A DNA stretch of 64,000 bases, from NCBI RefSeq assembly GCF_029626265.1, contig NZ_JARUBN010000001.1, positions 5,273,001 through 5,337,000 on the forward strand. Direction: 5' to 3'. Source of the DNA: Micromonospora sp. WMMD1102. Lineage in GTDB: Bacteria; Actinomycetota; Actinomycetes; Mycobacteriales; Micromonosporaceae. The notes under the pieces were generated by a model. It was given only the letters and a program-made list of their open reading frames with translations, searched no databases and had not been told where the DNA came from. The position numbers and the translations under genes are program-made. Below, one piece after another: positions 48,040 through 57,614 of this stretch (positions within the stretch are counted from its first letter, which is position 1; every line of letters begins with the position of its first letter).

Positions 48040-50316
48040 ATGTCCGTAGACGGGTGGAGCAGGCTCCTGGTGCTGGGCGGGATCCGCTCCGGCAAGTCCG
48101 AGTTCGCCGAGTCACTGCTTAAGGACGTAGCTTTTGTCCGTTATGTCGCCACAGCGACAACCGACCCGGACGACCCCGAGTGGACGGCCCGGATCGACGC
48201 GCACCGGCTCCGCCGGCCGGCGGGCTGGACCACCGAGGAGGCCAACGCCGACCCGTCCCGGCTCGCCGAACTGATCACCGGTGCCGGTCCGGGCGACACG
48301 CTGCTCGTCGACGACCTCGGCGGCTGGGTGACCGTGCTGCTCGACCCGGCGCACCAACCCGCCGACGACGTCGCCACCATCGACGAACTCGGCACCGCGA
48401 TCCGGAACTGCCCGGCCCGACTGGTGCTGGTCAGCCCCGAGGTCGGGCTGTCGACGGTGCCGGTCACCCCGCTCGGCCGGGCCTTCGTCGACGCGCTCGG
48501 CACCACGAACCGGGCGGTCGCGGACGCCTGCGACGCCGCGGTCCTGGTGATCGCCGGTCAACCGGCCTGGATCAAGATCGAGGAGGACCGGCCGGCGCCG
48601 GCTCCGACCGGCGCCGACCAGCCGGGGGTACCGGCCCAGCCCGACCGTGGCGCCGCCGACCGTGGCGGCGCCGGACAGGCCGCCCCGGCCACCTCCGCCT
48701 GGACCGACGTGGTCGACGCGATGCCGCAGGTACTCCGCCCGACCCTCGTACCGGCACCCCAGGACGAGCCGGCCCCGGCGTCGACCGCGACGGGCTGGAC
48801 CGCGCCGACCATGGCGCTGCCGATGGTCGCCACCGGCCTGGTCATCCAGGCCGGGATGGACCTGCCGATGCCGGACGAGTACGCCGGCCCCGCCGCCCTC
48901 GACCGGCTCGGCACGCTGGACCTGCCCGGCAGCGGCCTCGGCCACCTGGACCGGGTCGTCTCGTTCGCCGCCGCCACGCAGGGTACGGCCACGCCGCGCC
49001 CCTGGCGGTCCGCCCGGGTACTGCTGCTGCACGGCGACCACACCGGCGGTGCCGCCGCCGGCACGGTGCCCGGCGAGTCCGCCCGCCGGGCCGAGCAGGC
49101 CCGTCAGGGCATCGGGCCGATCGCCCGGCTGGCGGCCGAGGCGGGCGCCAGCCTCCAGGTGGTCGAGGCGCCGCTGTCCCGGCCCGCCGAGGAGGGCCCC
49201 ACGCTCACCGTCGACGAGGTCGAGGCGGCCCTGCGCTACGGCTGGCGACTCGCCGAGGAGGCGGCGGAGGCCGGGGTGGACCTGCTGGTCCTGGCCGCCT
49301 GCGGGGACGGCGCCGATGCCGCCGCGGCCGCCGTACTGGCCGCCACGTCGGGTGCCGAACCCGCAGCGGTACTCGGCCGGGTGGTGGCGCTCGGCGGGCA
49401 GGTGGACGACGCGGCCTGGATGCGGCGCTGCGCCGCCGTCCGGGACGCGATGCACCGCACCCGGCGTAGTCCCCGGGACGCCAAGGACATCCTGGCCGAA
49501 CTCGGCGGCGGTGACGTGGCGATCGCCACCGGCGTGCTGCTCGGTGCGACGGCCCGGCGTATCCCGGTGCTGCTGGACGGGCCGGTCGGAGTGGCGGCCG
49601 GACTGGTCAGCCGGGACCTCGCCGGCCAGGCCCGACACTGGTGCCTGCTGCCGGACCACGGCGACCATCCGGCTGTCAAGCTCGGTGCCGACGTGCTCGA
49701 CCTGACTCCGCTGCTGGACCTGCGACTCGGGCTCGGCGAGGGTGCCGCCGCGCTGGCCGCCCTGCCGCTGCTGCGCTCCGCGCTGACCCTCGCCAGCACC
49801 CTGCCGGTGCACCCGACCCTGGCCACCGAGCAGCCCGACGAGATGCCGGGGCAGACCCCGGACGAGGCGCGGACCCCCGGCGACGCCCACCCGCCGGTAC
49901 CGGACCCGGCCGAGCCGTGGGCGCCCGAGCCGGCATCCGACGAGCCGGCGACCGACGACGGCCCCGCTGCCCCGGACGACGACGGCAACCATGCCGGCAG
50001 CCGGGACGACGACGCGCTTCCGCCGGTGCCGGACCCGGCCGAGCCCTGGGCCCCCGGACCCGCCGACGACCGGCCCGGTGCCGGCGACAACCCGGAGGAC
50101 GACCGGGAGTTCGTCGAGCCGACGCCGGCCGGTCCCGGCCCGACCACCGTCCCGGAAAACACCGCCACCCTCCCGGGAAACACCGCCACCGTCCCGGAAG
50201 GCACCGCCACCCTCCCGGAGGACACCGGCACCGTCCCGGAAGGCACCGGTACCGGAGCCGCAGGCGGGCGGGACGGCGGGCGGCGGGACGGCGCCACCGT
50301 GCCACCGGGTGCCTGA
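48040..50316 (+). CDS. CobU-CobT fusion: cobinamide kinase/guanylyltransferase and DMB phosphoribosyltransferase
   Basis: 758 residues. Residues 1-180 are CobU/CobP: P-loop VLGGIRSGKSEFAE (13-20), RYVATATTDPDDPEWTARI and LLVDDLGGWVTVLL. After a Pro/Ala linker, residues about 240-600 are CobT: ILAELGGGDVAIATGVLLGA, ARRIPVLLDGPVGVAAGLVS and LRLGLGEGAAALAALPLL with Glu567 in the place of the catalytic base (E. coli/Salmonella Glu317). The two activities prepare GDP-cobinamide and alpha-ribazole phosphate, both used by CobS next door. The last 150 residues are disordered with repeats (PPVPDPAEPWAP twice, then TVPEGTAT-like units at 50146-50250). The early CobT region is poorly conserved, so reduced or altered base specificity is possible. 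The stop overlaps the cobS start by eight bases. Confidence 0.87.
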   Translation: MSVDGWSRLLVLGGIRSGKSEFAESLLKDVAFVRYVATATTDPDDPEWTARIDAHRLRRPAGWTTEEANADPSRLAELITGAGPGDTLLVDDLGGWVTVLLDPAHQPADDVATIDELGTAIRNCPARLVLVSPEVGLSTVPVTPLGRAFVDALGTTNRAVADACDAAVLVIAGQPAWIKIEEDRPAPAPTGADQPGVPAQPDRGAADRGGAGQAAPATSAWTDVVDAMPQVLRPTLVPAPQDEPAPASTATGWTAPTMALPMVATGLVIQAGMDLPMPDEYAGPAALDRLGTLDLPGSGLGHLDRVVSFAAATQGTATPRPWRSARVLLLHGDHTGGAAAGTVPGESARRAEQARQGIGPIARLAAEAGASLQVVEAPLSRPAEEGPTLTVDEVEAALRYGWRLAEEAAEAGVDLLVLAACGDGADAAAAAVLAATSGAEPAAVLGRVVALGGQVDDAAWMRRCAAVRDAMHRTRRSPRDAKDILAELGGGDVAIATGVLLGATARRIPVLLDGPVGVAAGLVSRDLAGQARHWCLLPDHGDHPAVKLGADVLDLTPLLDLRLGLGEGAAALAALPLLRSALTLASTLPVHPTLATEQPDEMPGQTPDEARTPGDAHPPVPDPAEPWAPEPASDEPATDDGPAAPDDDGNHAGSRDDDALPPVPDPAEPWAPGPADDRPGAGDNPEDDREFVEPTPAGPGPTTVPENTATLPGNTATVPEGTATLPEDTGTVPEGTGTGAAGGRDGGRRDGATVPPGA

Positions 50317-51079
50317 GGGCCGGCTCGCGGCCGGCGGCCGGCTGGCCCTGACCACGTTCACCGTCGCGCCGCTGCGGGCCGGTCGGGTCGACCGCGCCAC
50401 CGCCGGTACGGCGATGAGCCTCGCCCCGCTGGTCGGCGCGCTGCTCGGGCTGCTCCTCGCCGGAGTGCTCGGCGGGCTGGGCGCGCTCGCCCCGCCGCTG
50501 GTCGCCGGTGGCGTGACCGTGGCTGCGGCGGCCCTGCTGACCCGGGGACTGCACCTGGACGGGCTGGCCGACACCGTGGACGCGCTCGGGTCGTACCGCT
50601 CGGGGGAGGCGGCGCTGCGGATCATGCGGCAGCCGGACGTCGGCCCGTTCGGGGTGACCGCGCTGGTCCTCGTACTCCTGCTCCAGGCGGCGTCGTTCGC
50701 GGCGCTGGCCGGGCGGCCGTGGCCGGCGCTGCTCGCGGCGCTGGCCGCCGGTGCCGCGACCGGACGGCTGGCGGTGAGCTGGGCCTGCCGGCGTGGTGTC
50801 CCGGCGGCCCGCCCGGAAGGGCTCGGCGCGCTGGTCGCCGGCACCGTCGGCCCGGTCACGCTGCTCGGGCTCTCCGCCGGGGTGGCGCTGCTCGCCGCGC
50901 CGGCGGTACCGGACCGCCCGTGGCAGGGGCCGCTCGCGGTGGTCGCGGCGCTGGCCGGCACGCTGCTGCTGGTCCGGCACGTGGTGCGCCGGCTCGGCGG
51001 CATCACCGGCGACGTGCTCGGCGCCGCCGTCGAACTCGGCAGCACGCTGTTCTACCTCGGGGTCGTGCTGACCGGCTGA
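50309..51079 (+). CDS. cobS: Adenosylcobinamide-GDP ribazoletransferase (cobalamin synthase)
   Basis: 256 residues, six to seven membrane helices. CobS motifs: LTRGLHLDGLADTVDALGSY, EAALRIMRQPDVGPFGVTAL and RHVVRRLGGITGDVLGAAVE, with the acidic residues that hold magnesium. It joins adenosyl-GDP-cobinamide and alpha-ribazole (phosphate) in the membrane, the last step of nucleotide-loop assembly. GTG 50309 lies inside the end of the CobU-CobT frame, giving translational coupling. Confidence 0.94.
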   Translation: MPEGRLAAGGRLALTTFTVAPLRAGRVDRATAGTAMSLAPLVGALLGLLLAGVLGGLGALAPPLVAGGVTVAAAALLTRGLHLDGLADTVDALGSYRSGEAALRIMRQPDVGPFGVTALVLVLLLQAASFAALAGRPWPALLAALAAGAATGRLAVSWACRRGVPAARPEGLGALVAGTVGPVTLLGLSAGVALLAAPAVPDRPWQGPLAVVAALAGTLLLVRHVVRRLGGITGDVLGAAVELGSTLFYLGVVLTG

Positions 51080-51165
51080 CCGGACGGGGCGTTCGCGGGT
51101 AGCGTTCGCGAATAGGACACCAGCACGAGTACCAGGCCTTACAAGGCGGTCGAGCGGGGGACGCG

Positions 51166-52458
51166 ATGCTCATCACGGACGATTTCCTGCCCGTGCCGGT
51201 TCCAGAGTCGTTGACCGCGACCTACCTGGTGCCGACCACCGGCCAGGTCGATCCGGCGCCGGCCGAGGCGGTGGCGGCCCTCGGCGGCCGGCTCTCCGGG
51301 CCGGTGCACGACCTGGCCCGGCAGATGCTGGACAGCCCGCTGATGACCGTCGACACCCGGCCGATCGCCGAGTTCCCGCACCTGCCGCCGGACCTGCTCA
51401 CCGCGTTCGGGGCCACCAACACCCAGCTGGCCCGGCTGGCCGCCGCCACCGACCTGGTGGTGGTGCAGGCCAGCTACCGGCCCGGCTGGCCGCCCGCGCA
51501 CGAGTGGGCGGCCCGGACCGTCGCCTGCGCCGTCGCGGAGTCGCTCGGCGCCGACGTGGTGGACGTGTTCGCGTTGCAGTTCCTCGACCCGGCCGCCGCG
51601 CTGCGTTCGCTGCCGGACGCCGAGGGCCGGGTACGCCTGATCGACTGGGTCCTGGTGCCGTACTCCTCGGACGACGACGGGCTCTGGTTCACCACCAAGG
51701 GACTGCGCCGGTTCGGGCTGCTGGAGTTGCAGGCGCAGGGGGTGCCGACGCACCTGACCCGGGCCTGGGGCGCGGTGATGACCGGGGTGGCCCGACGGCT
51801 GCTCCGGGCCTGGACCGACGGGCTCACCGACAGCGAGGTGCCGGCCTTCGTGCAGCTGCCGGTGGTCACCTCGGTCAGCGGGCACGACATCGCGGTGGCG
51901 TACGGCAACCCGCAGCAGCACGACACCACCGGACCGGCGGCGCTGCGGCTGGAACTCGACCCGGCCACCGACCCGGACGCCGACTCGTTCCTGACCCTGC
52001 TGCCCCCGGTCGGCCATCCCGGCCCGCCCGGCCGGTACTTCGCCGCGGTCTGCGCCGCCCTGTTCGGTGCCACCGCCCAGTCCGACGTCCGGTACGCCCG
52101 CCCCGACGACGCGATGGCCCGGGCGATCACCACCGCCCGGGACGGGTTGCCCGGGATCCGGGAGCGGTTCCTCGCCGGCAACCTGCCGGAGGGGGTGCAG
52201 CTGCTGGTCAAGTACGGCCTGCCGACCGACGAGGGGCCGGAGTTCGTCTGGGCCGGCGTCACCTCGTGGGCGGATCCGGACCGGATCGTCGGGGCCAGCG
52301 CGAGCGACGCCACGGCGGATCCGTCGGTCCGGATCGGCCAGCCCGTCGTGGTGGACGCCGTCGACGTGGTCGACTGGGCCCTGCTGGACGGCAGCGGGGT
52401 GATCGAGGGCGGCTGGACGCAGGCCGTGCTCGACGCCGGCGACCGCTCCCAACGCTGA
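51166..52458 (+). CDS. DUF2314-containing protein of unknown function
   Basis: 430 residues. The C-terminal 90 residues fit DUF2314: LPEGVQLLVKYGLPTDEGPE, FVWAGVTSWADPDRIVGASA, and DVVDWALLDGSGVIEGGW, a small beta-rich fold often placed in antitoxin/immunity-like or stress loci. The first 330 residues hold two alpha/beta segments (ATDLVVVQASYRPGWPPAHE, LIDWVLVPYSSDDDGLWFTT, SGHDIAVAYGNPQQHDTTGP) resembling DUF4261/DUF4026-type suppressors. No catalytic motif is seen. ATG 51166 has GGGGGA seven bases upstream. It is convergent with gcvT, with 24 bases between stops. Its link to the cobalamin and glycine genes around it is not evident. Confidence 0.75.
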   Translation: MLITDDFLPVPVPESLTATYLVPTTGQVDPAPAEAVAALGGRLSGPVHDLARQMLDSPLMTVDTRPIAEFPHLPPDLLTAFGATNTQLARLAAATDLVVVQASYRPGWPPAHEWAARTVACAVAESLGADVVDVFALQFLDPAAALRSLPDAEGRVRLIDWVLVPYSSDDDGLWFTTKGLRRFGLLELQAQGVPTHLTRAWGAVMTGVARRLLRAWTDGLTDSEVPAFVQLPVVTSVSGHDIAVAYGNPQQHDTTGPAALRLELDPATDPDADSFLTLLPPVGHPGPPGRYFAAVCAALFGATAQSDVRYARPDDAMARAITTARDGLPGIRERFLAGNLPEGVQLLVKYGLPTDEGPEFVWAGVTSWADPDRIVGASASDATADPSVRIGQPVVVDAVDVVDWALLDGSGVIEGGWTQAVLDAGDRSQR

Positions 52459-52482
52459 TCCGACACCCGGGGCGTCGGGCGG

Positions 52483-53670
52483 CTACTTCACGGACGGTTG
52501 CACGAAGGGGGGCCGGACCACCCGCACCGCCGCGCGCCGGCTCCGTACGTCGACGGCGACCTCGTCGTCCTGGCCCAGCCCGGCGGCGGTGTCCAGCAGG
52601 GCGAGGGCGATCCCGGCCTTCCGGGTCGGCGAGAAGGTGCCGCTGGTGACCGTGCCGACCGGGGTGCCGTCGGCGGCGAGCACCGCCATCCCGGGGCGCG
52701 GGATGCCCCGGTCCAGTGCCAGCAGCCCCCACAGGGTGCGCCGGGGTCCGGCCGCCTTCTCGGCGAGCAGCGCGTCCCGCCCCCAGAACGCCGGCTTGTC
52801 CCAGCCGACCGCCCAGCCCGCCCGGGCCTGCACCGGGGTGATCTCCGGGGAGAGGTCCTGGCCGTGCAGCGGGTAGCCCATCTCGGTCCGCAGGGTGTCC
52901 CGGGCGCCCAGCCCGCAGGCCCGGATCCCGTACGGCTCACCGGCGGCCAGCAGCGCGTCCCAGAGCGTGCCCGCCGCCTCGGCCGGCACCACCAGTTCGT
53001 ACCCGTGCTCGCCGGTGTAGCCGGTCCGGCAGACCACCAGCGACACGAGGTCGCCGGCCGGGGTGGCCGCCCCGGCGGCGGAGAAGCCGAGTTCGGCGCT
53101 GGAGAAGCTCATGTACCCGTGTCCGGTGGGCAGTCCGAGGGTGCCGAGCAGTTCGGCGGAACGCGGCCCCTGCACGGCCAGTACGGCGTACGACTCGTGC
53201 TCGTTCGTCACGGTGATCCCGGCCGGGGCGGCGGCGCGGAGCCGGCGTACCACCTCGGCGGTGTTGGCGGCGTTCGGGATCAGGAAGACGTGCTCGGGGC
53301 CGTACAGGTAGGCGATGATGTCGTCGACCACCCCGCCGGTCGCCTCGTCGCAACAGAGCGTGTACTGCGCCCGTCCCGGCCCGATCCGCCCCAGGTCGTT
53401 TGTCAGGCAGGCGTTGACGAAGTCGGCCGCACCGGGGCCGGTGACCCGGGCCTTGCCCAGGTGGGAGACGTCGAACACACCCACGCCGGTACGCACCGCG
53501 GTGTGCTCCCGCAGCACTCCGCCGCCGGCGTACTCCAGCGGCATGGACCAGCCGCCGAAGGCGGCGAACTTGGCGCCGAGCGCGGCGTGCCGCCCGTGCA
53601 GCGGCGAGTGGCGGAGCGCGTCGGCGGGAGGTTCCGGGGGCTCGCCGGTCACCTGGGTCGGGTCGGTCAT
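52483..53670 (-). CDS. gcvT: Glycine cleavage system aminomethyltransferase
   Basis: 395 residues. T-protein motifs: [58 protein letters not shown] and [20 protein letters not shown], with the folate-binding Asp in GVVDDIIAY. It releases ammonia from the aminomethyl-lipoyl H protein and makes methylene-tetrahydrofolate. gcvH and gcvP are not in the window, but lpd (the L protein) is 2.5 kb away. ATG 53670 is seven bases after a TAGGTT box. Confidence 0.95.
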   Translation of the reverse strand: MTDPTQVTGEPPEPPADALRHSPLHGRHAALGAKFAAFGGWSMPLEYAGGGVLREHTAVRTGVGVFDVSHLGKARVTGPGAADFVNACLTNDLGRIGPGRAQYTLCCDEATGGVVDDIIAYLYGPEHVFLIPNAANTAEVVRRLRAAAPAGITVTNEHESYAVLAVQGPRSAELLGTLGLPTGHGYMSFSSAELGFSAAGAATPAGDLVSLVVCRTGYTGEHGYELVVPAEAAGTLWDALLAAGEPYGIRACGLGARDTLRTEMGYPLHGQDLSPEITPVQARAGWAVGWDKPAFWGRDALLAEKAAGPRRTLWGLLALDRGIPRPGMAVLAADGTPVGTVTSGTFSPTRKAGIALALLDTAAGLGQDDEVAVDVRSRRAAVRVVRPPFVQPSVK

Positions 53671-53677
53671 GGGTCGC

Positions 53678-53683
53678 AACCTA
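53678..53683 (-). promoter_or_regulatory. Leaderless-type -10 box of gcvT
   Basis: TAGGTT on the minus strand ends seven bases before ATG 53670. Confidence 0.5.
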
Positions 53684-53831
53684 CCTGCGATCCGGCGCGT
53701 CGATAGCATCGGCGGGACCCGTCGGCAGACCGTCGGCGGGACAGCCCGTCCGTCCGGCCTGTAAGTTGCGCCGGAGACCACAACGCCCGGCCGCAACCAG
53801 GCGGCCGGCCACGCCTGTCCGGAGCCGCGCA

Positions 53832-55424
53832 GTGACATCGCCCAGCACCAGCCTCAGCCTGGTCGACACCGACCCCGCCGAACTCGCCGTCGACGCCGTC
53901 GTCATCGGGTTGCACAGTCAGACGGTGGAGGCGGCGGAACCCGTCGCCGGGTTCGCCGGGACCCTGCTGCTCGCGACCGGTGCGGAGAGCATCGCCGCGG
54001 CGTTCGACGGCCGGCTGACGGAGACGCTGGCGCTGCTGGGCGCGACCGGCAGTCCCGGCGAGGTGGTCAAGCTGGCCACCCTGGGCACCGTCAGCGCGCC
54101 GCTGGTCGCCGCCGTCGGGCTCGGTCCCGAACCGACCGGTGCCGCCCCGGGCCCGGAGACGCTGCGCCGGGCCGCCGCCTCGGCCGTCCGGGCGCTGGCC
54201 GGCGCCGAGCGGGTCGCGCTGACCCTTCCGCTGCCGGACGACGAGGACGCCCCGGCCGCGCTGCGGGCCGCCGCCGAGGGTGCGCTGCTCGGGGCGTACC
54301 GGTTCGCCGGGTACAAGACCCGGCCGCAGCCGACCCGCCGCCCGGCGGTGGCCTCGGTGGCGGTGCACGTGCCGGACGCCGCCGACGAGCGGGCCCAGGC
54401 GGAGATCACCCGGGCCGGCGTGGTGGCCCGGGCGGTGGCCCGGACCCGGGACTGGGTGAACACGGCACCCAACGAGCTGCGCCCGCCGTCCTTCGCCGAC
54501 GCGGTGGCGGCTGCCGCCCGGGAGGTCGGGCTCGGCGTGGAGGTCCTGGACGAGCAGGCGCTGGCCGACGGCGGCTACGGCGGCATCCTGGCCGTCGGGC
54601 TCGGCTCGGCGGCGCCGCCCCGGCTGGTGAAGCTCTCCTACGTCCCGGCCGGAGCCGGATCGGACGGGTCGGACGGGTCGGTGCGGCGGGTCGCGCTGGT
54701 GGGCAAGGGGATCACCTTCGACACCGGCGGCGTGTCGATCAAGCCGTCCCAGGGCATGTGGGAGATGAAGTCCGACATGGCCGGCGCGGCGGCGGTCGCC
54801 GCCACCATGCTGGCGGTCGCCGAACTGAAGCCGGCGGTGGCGGTGACGGCGTACCTGCCGATGGCCGAGAACATGCCGTCGGCGACCGCCTACCGGCCGG
54901 GTGACGTGGTGACGATGTACAACGGCAAGCGGGTCGAGGTGCTGAACACCGACGCCGAGGGCCGGATGGTGCTCGGCGACGCGATGGCCCGGGCCTGCGA
55001 GGACGGCTGCGACTACCTGGTGGAGACCTCCACGCTGACCGGCGGCCAGGTGGTCGCGCTGGGCAAGCGGGTGGCCGGGGTGATGGGCAGCACCGAGCTG
55101 TGCCGGCGGGTCCAGCAGGCCGGTGACGCGGCCGGCGAGCCGACCTGGCCGATGCCGCTGCCGGACGACGTCCGGAAGGGAATGGACTCCGAGGTCGCGG
55201 ACATCTCCCAGGTGAACGCGTCGATGGACCGGGCCGGGCACATGCTCCAGGGTGGGATCTTCCTGCGCGAGTTCGTCGCCGACGAGGTGCCGTGGGCGCA
55301 CATCGACATCGCCGGGCCGAGCTACCACTCGGGCGAGGCGACCGGGTACTGGTCCAAGGGCGGCACCGGGGTGCCGGTGCGTACCCTGCTGGAGCTGGTC
55401 GACGACATCGCCGCCAACGACTGA
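53832..55424 (+). CDS. pepA: Leucyl aminopeptidase (M17)
   Basis: 530 residues, the usual M17 length. The two-metal centre is shown by [40 protein letters not shown] and the signature [10 protein letters not shown] at 372-381. The catalytic Lys and Arg are in these motifs. It removes N-terminal residues from peptides; in some bacteria the protein also binds DNA. GTG 53832 gives the usual N-terminus; a TAAGTT box lies about 65 bases upstream. A hairpin follows the stop. Confidence 0.94.
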   Translation: MTSPSTSLSLVDTDPAELAVDAVVIGLHSQTVEAAEPVAGFAGTLLLATGAESIAAAFDGRLTETLALLGATGSPGEVVKLATLGTVSAPLVAAVGLGPEPTGAAPGPETLRRAAASAVRALAGAERVALTLPLPDDEDAPAALRAAAEGALLGAYRFAGYKTRPQPTRRPAVASVAVHVPDAADERAQAEITRAGVVARAVARTRDWVNTAPNELRPPSFADAVAAAAREVGLGVEVLDEQALADGGYGGILAVGLGSAAPPRLVKLSYVPAGAGSDGSDGSVRRVALVGKGITFDTGGVSIKPSQGMWEMKSDMAGAAAVAATMLAVAELKPAVAVTAYLPMAENMPSATAYRPGDVVTMYNGKRVEVLNTDAEGRMVLGDAMARACEDGCDYLVETSTLTGGQVVALGKRVAGVMGSTELCRRVQQAGDAAGEPTWPMPLPDDVRKGMDSEVADISQVNASMDRAGHMLQGGIFLREFVADEVPWAHIDIAGPSYHSGEATGYWSKGGTGVPVRTLLELVDDIAAND

Positions 55425-55429
55425 CGCCG

Positions 55430-55469
55430 AGACCCCGCCGGCCCCGTACGGACGGGGTCGGCGGGGTCT
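55430..55469 (+). terminator. Terminator after leucyl aminopeptidase
   Basis: Outer arms 55430-55440 and 55459-55469 pair perfectly over 11 bases, and the inner CCCCGT/ACGGGG extends the stem. It begins six bases after the stop codon. Confidence 0.7.
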
Positions 55470-55558
55470 GTAGCGCCCCGGCCGGATCGCCCTGGCCGGC
55501 GGGCTCGGGCCGTCAGCCGGCCGCTCGGGCCGGCAGTCGATGGCGGTGGGGTGGCCCG

Positions 55559-55885
55559 TCAGCCGGCGGCGCGGCGCTTGCGGCGCTCGTTGAAGTCCCG
55601 CATCCGCTGCGGATAGCCGACCAGCCGCACGTCGTAGACCGGGATCGCCATCTTGTGCGCGAACCGCCGGGCGCCGTCCGGGCCGTCGATCCGGCGCCGG
55701 GTCCACTCCCCGTCGTGGGCGATCAGCATGACGGTGGTCTCGGTCACGGTCGTCCGAGGCTCGATGAACGCCTCGACCCCGCGCTTCGACCGGACGAACT
55801 GTTCAAGATGGTCGAGGTCCGCACGGCTTGCGGGACGATCACCCGCGGCGACGACCACCTTCTTGCGTCGGCGAAACCAGGCCAA
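55559..55885 (-). CDS. Conserved actinobacterial protein of unknown function
   Basis: 108 residues. The start LAWFRRRKKVVVAAGDRPAS is basic; RADLDHLEQFVRSKRGVEAF, IEPRTTVTETTVMLIAHDGE, WTRRRIDGPDGARRFAHKMA and IPVYDVRLVGYPQRMRDFNE follow. It is small, soluble and very basic at both ends (NERRKRRAAG). Some databases call such proteins oxidoreductases without motif support; I see no cofactor site. TTG 55885 is chosen because GGAGAGGG stands about five bases upstream and no ATG or GTG is near. It lies between pepA and lpd, on the other strand. Confidence 0.7.
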   Translation of the reverse strand: MAWFRRRKKVVVAAGDRPASRADLDHLEQFVRSKRGVEAFIEPRTTVTETTVMLIAHDGEWTRRRIDGPDGARRFAHKMAIPVYDVRLVGYPQRMRDFNERRKRRAAG

Positions 55886-56154
55886 CCCGACCCTCTCCTC
55901 CCCGGCACTGCCGCCCCGCGACGAAACTGGCGACTTGGGCAAGCGTACGTCCCGACTACGTGTCCTTGGGCACCTCGGTACGCGGCCCGCTGCCACTAGT
56001 GACAAGATGACCGAGGTGGGCGCTCCCCGGTCCCGACTCTGGCGCTCGGAGAGAAGTCCACGCCCCGCCGGCCGGAAGATCCCGGTCGGAGGCGGCGGTA
56101 TGCCCGGTTGACCGGCATCACCCTCGTAGCAGCGACGCGACCTGGGAGTTAACT

Positions 56155-57543
56155 GTGAGCGAGCCGAACGGCGGAACGTTCGACGTCGTCATCCTCGGAG
56201 GTGGCAGCGGCGGGTACGCGGCGGCGCTGCGCGCCGCCCAACTGGACCTCTCGGTCGTGATGATCGAGAAGGGCAAGGTCGGCGGCACCTGCCTGCACAA
56301 CGGCTGCATCCCCACCAAGGCGCTGCTGCACGCGGCCGAGATCGCCGACCAGACCCGCGAGTCGGAGCAGTTCGGCGTCAAGGCCGAGCTGGTCGGCATC
56401 GACATGACGGGCGTCAACTCGTACAAGGACGGCGTGATCTCGCGGCTCTACAAGGGTCTGCAAGGGCTGATCAAGAGCGCCAAGATCACCGTGGTCGAGG
56501 GCGAGGGGAAGCTCGTCTCCGCCGACACCGTCGAGGTGGACGGCACCCGCTACACCGGCCGGAACATCGTCCTGGCCACCGGCTCGTACGCCCGGACCCT
56601 GCCCGGCCTGGAGGTCGACGGCGAGCGGGTGATCACCAGCGATCACGCGCTGACCCTGGACCGGGTGCCGACCTCGGCGATCGTGCTCGGCGGCGGCGTG
56701 ATCGGCGTCGAGTTCGCCAGCGTCTGGAAGTCCTTCGGGGTCGACGTCACGATCATCGAGGCGCTGCCCCGGCTGGTCGCCGCCGAGGACGAGGAGTCCT
56801 CCAAGGCGCTGGAGCGGGCGTTCCGCAAGCGCGGCATCGCCTTCAAGACCGGCAAGCGGTTCGAGAAGGTGGAGCGCACCGAGTCCGGCGTCAAGGTCAC
56901 CATCGAGGGCGGCGACACCTTCGAGGCCGAGCTGCTGCTGGTCGCGGTCGGCCGTGGGCCGAACACCGCGAACCTCGGCTACGAGGAGCAGGGCGTCAAG
57001 CTCGACCGGGGCTTCGTGGTCACCGACGAGCGGCTGCGCACCGGAGTGCCGAACGTGTACGCCGTCGGCGACATCGTGCCCGGCCTCCAGCTCGCGCACC
57101 GGGGCTTCCAGCAGGGCATCTTCGTGGCCGAGGAGATCGCCGGCCAGAACCCCGCCGTGATCGACGAGAACGGCATCCCCCGGGTCACCTACTCCGACCC
57201 GGAGCTGGCCTCGGTCGGGCTCACCGAGGCCCGGGCCAAGGAGCAGTACGGCGCCGAGAAGGTGAAGACCTACAACTACAACCTCGGTGGCAACGGCAAG
57301 AGCCAGATCCTCAAGACGGCCGGCTTCGTCAAGCTGGTCCGAGTCGACGACGGTCCCGTGGTCGGCCTGCACCTGGTGGGTGCCCGGGTCGGCGAGCTGG
57401 TCGGGGAGGCGCAGCTCATCTTCAACTGGGAGGCGTACCCGGCCGAGGTGGCGCAGCTCGTCCACGCCCACCCCACCCAGAGCGAGGCGCTCGGCGAGGC
57501 CCATCTGGCCCTGGCCGGCAAGCCGCTGCACGCACACGCCTGA
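56155..57543 (+). CDS. lpdA: Dihydrolipoyl dehydrogenase
   Basis: 462 residues. FAD-binding VVILGGGSGGYAAALRAAQL, redox disulfide GGTCLHNGCIPTKA (Cys46/Cys51), NAD site AIVLGGGVIGVEFASVWKSF, and the C-terminal His-Glu pair in LVHAHPTQSEALGEAHLAL are all present. It reoxidises lipoyl groups of 2-oxoacid dehydrogenases and the glycine cleavage system. GTG 56155 has GGGAG eight bases upstream. The lipoyl acyltransferase gene follows on the same strand, 71 bases on. Confidence 0.97.
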   Translation: MSEPNGGTFDVVILGGGSGGYAAALRAAQLDLSVVMIEKGKVGGTCLHNGCIPTKALLHAAEIADQTRESEQFGVKAELVGIDMTGVNSYKDGVISRLYKGLQGLIKSAKITVVEGEGKLVSADTVEVDGTRYTGRNIVLATGSYARTLPGLEVDGERVITSDHALTLDRVPTSAIVLGGGVIGVEFASVWKSFGVDVTIIEALPRLVAAEDEESSKALERAFRKRGIAFKTGKRFEKVERTESGVKVTIEGGDTFEAELLLVAVGRGPNTANLGYEEQGVKLDRGFVVTDERLRTGVPNVYAVGDIVPGLQLAHRGFQQGIFVAEEIAGQNPAVIDENGIPRVTYSDPELASVGLTEARAKEQYGAEKVKTYNYNLGGNGKSQILKTAGFVKLVRVDDGPVVGLHLVGARVGELVGEAQLIFNWEAYPAEVAQLVHAHPTQSEALGEAHLALAGKPLHAHA

Positions 57544-57614
57544 CCACGAAATCTCCGCGCCGCCCGGCGACCAACCGGGCCAGGATCGCACAGGCCACGA
57601 AGGAGTCTTGAAAG

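Noticed and set aside
48112..51045. A 977-residue reading frame antisense to cobU-cobT and cobS
   Set aside because: Long antisense frames are expected at this G/C content; the product is low-complexity Ser/Arg/Ala sequence while the plus strand encodes clear CobU, CobT and CobS motifs.
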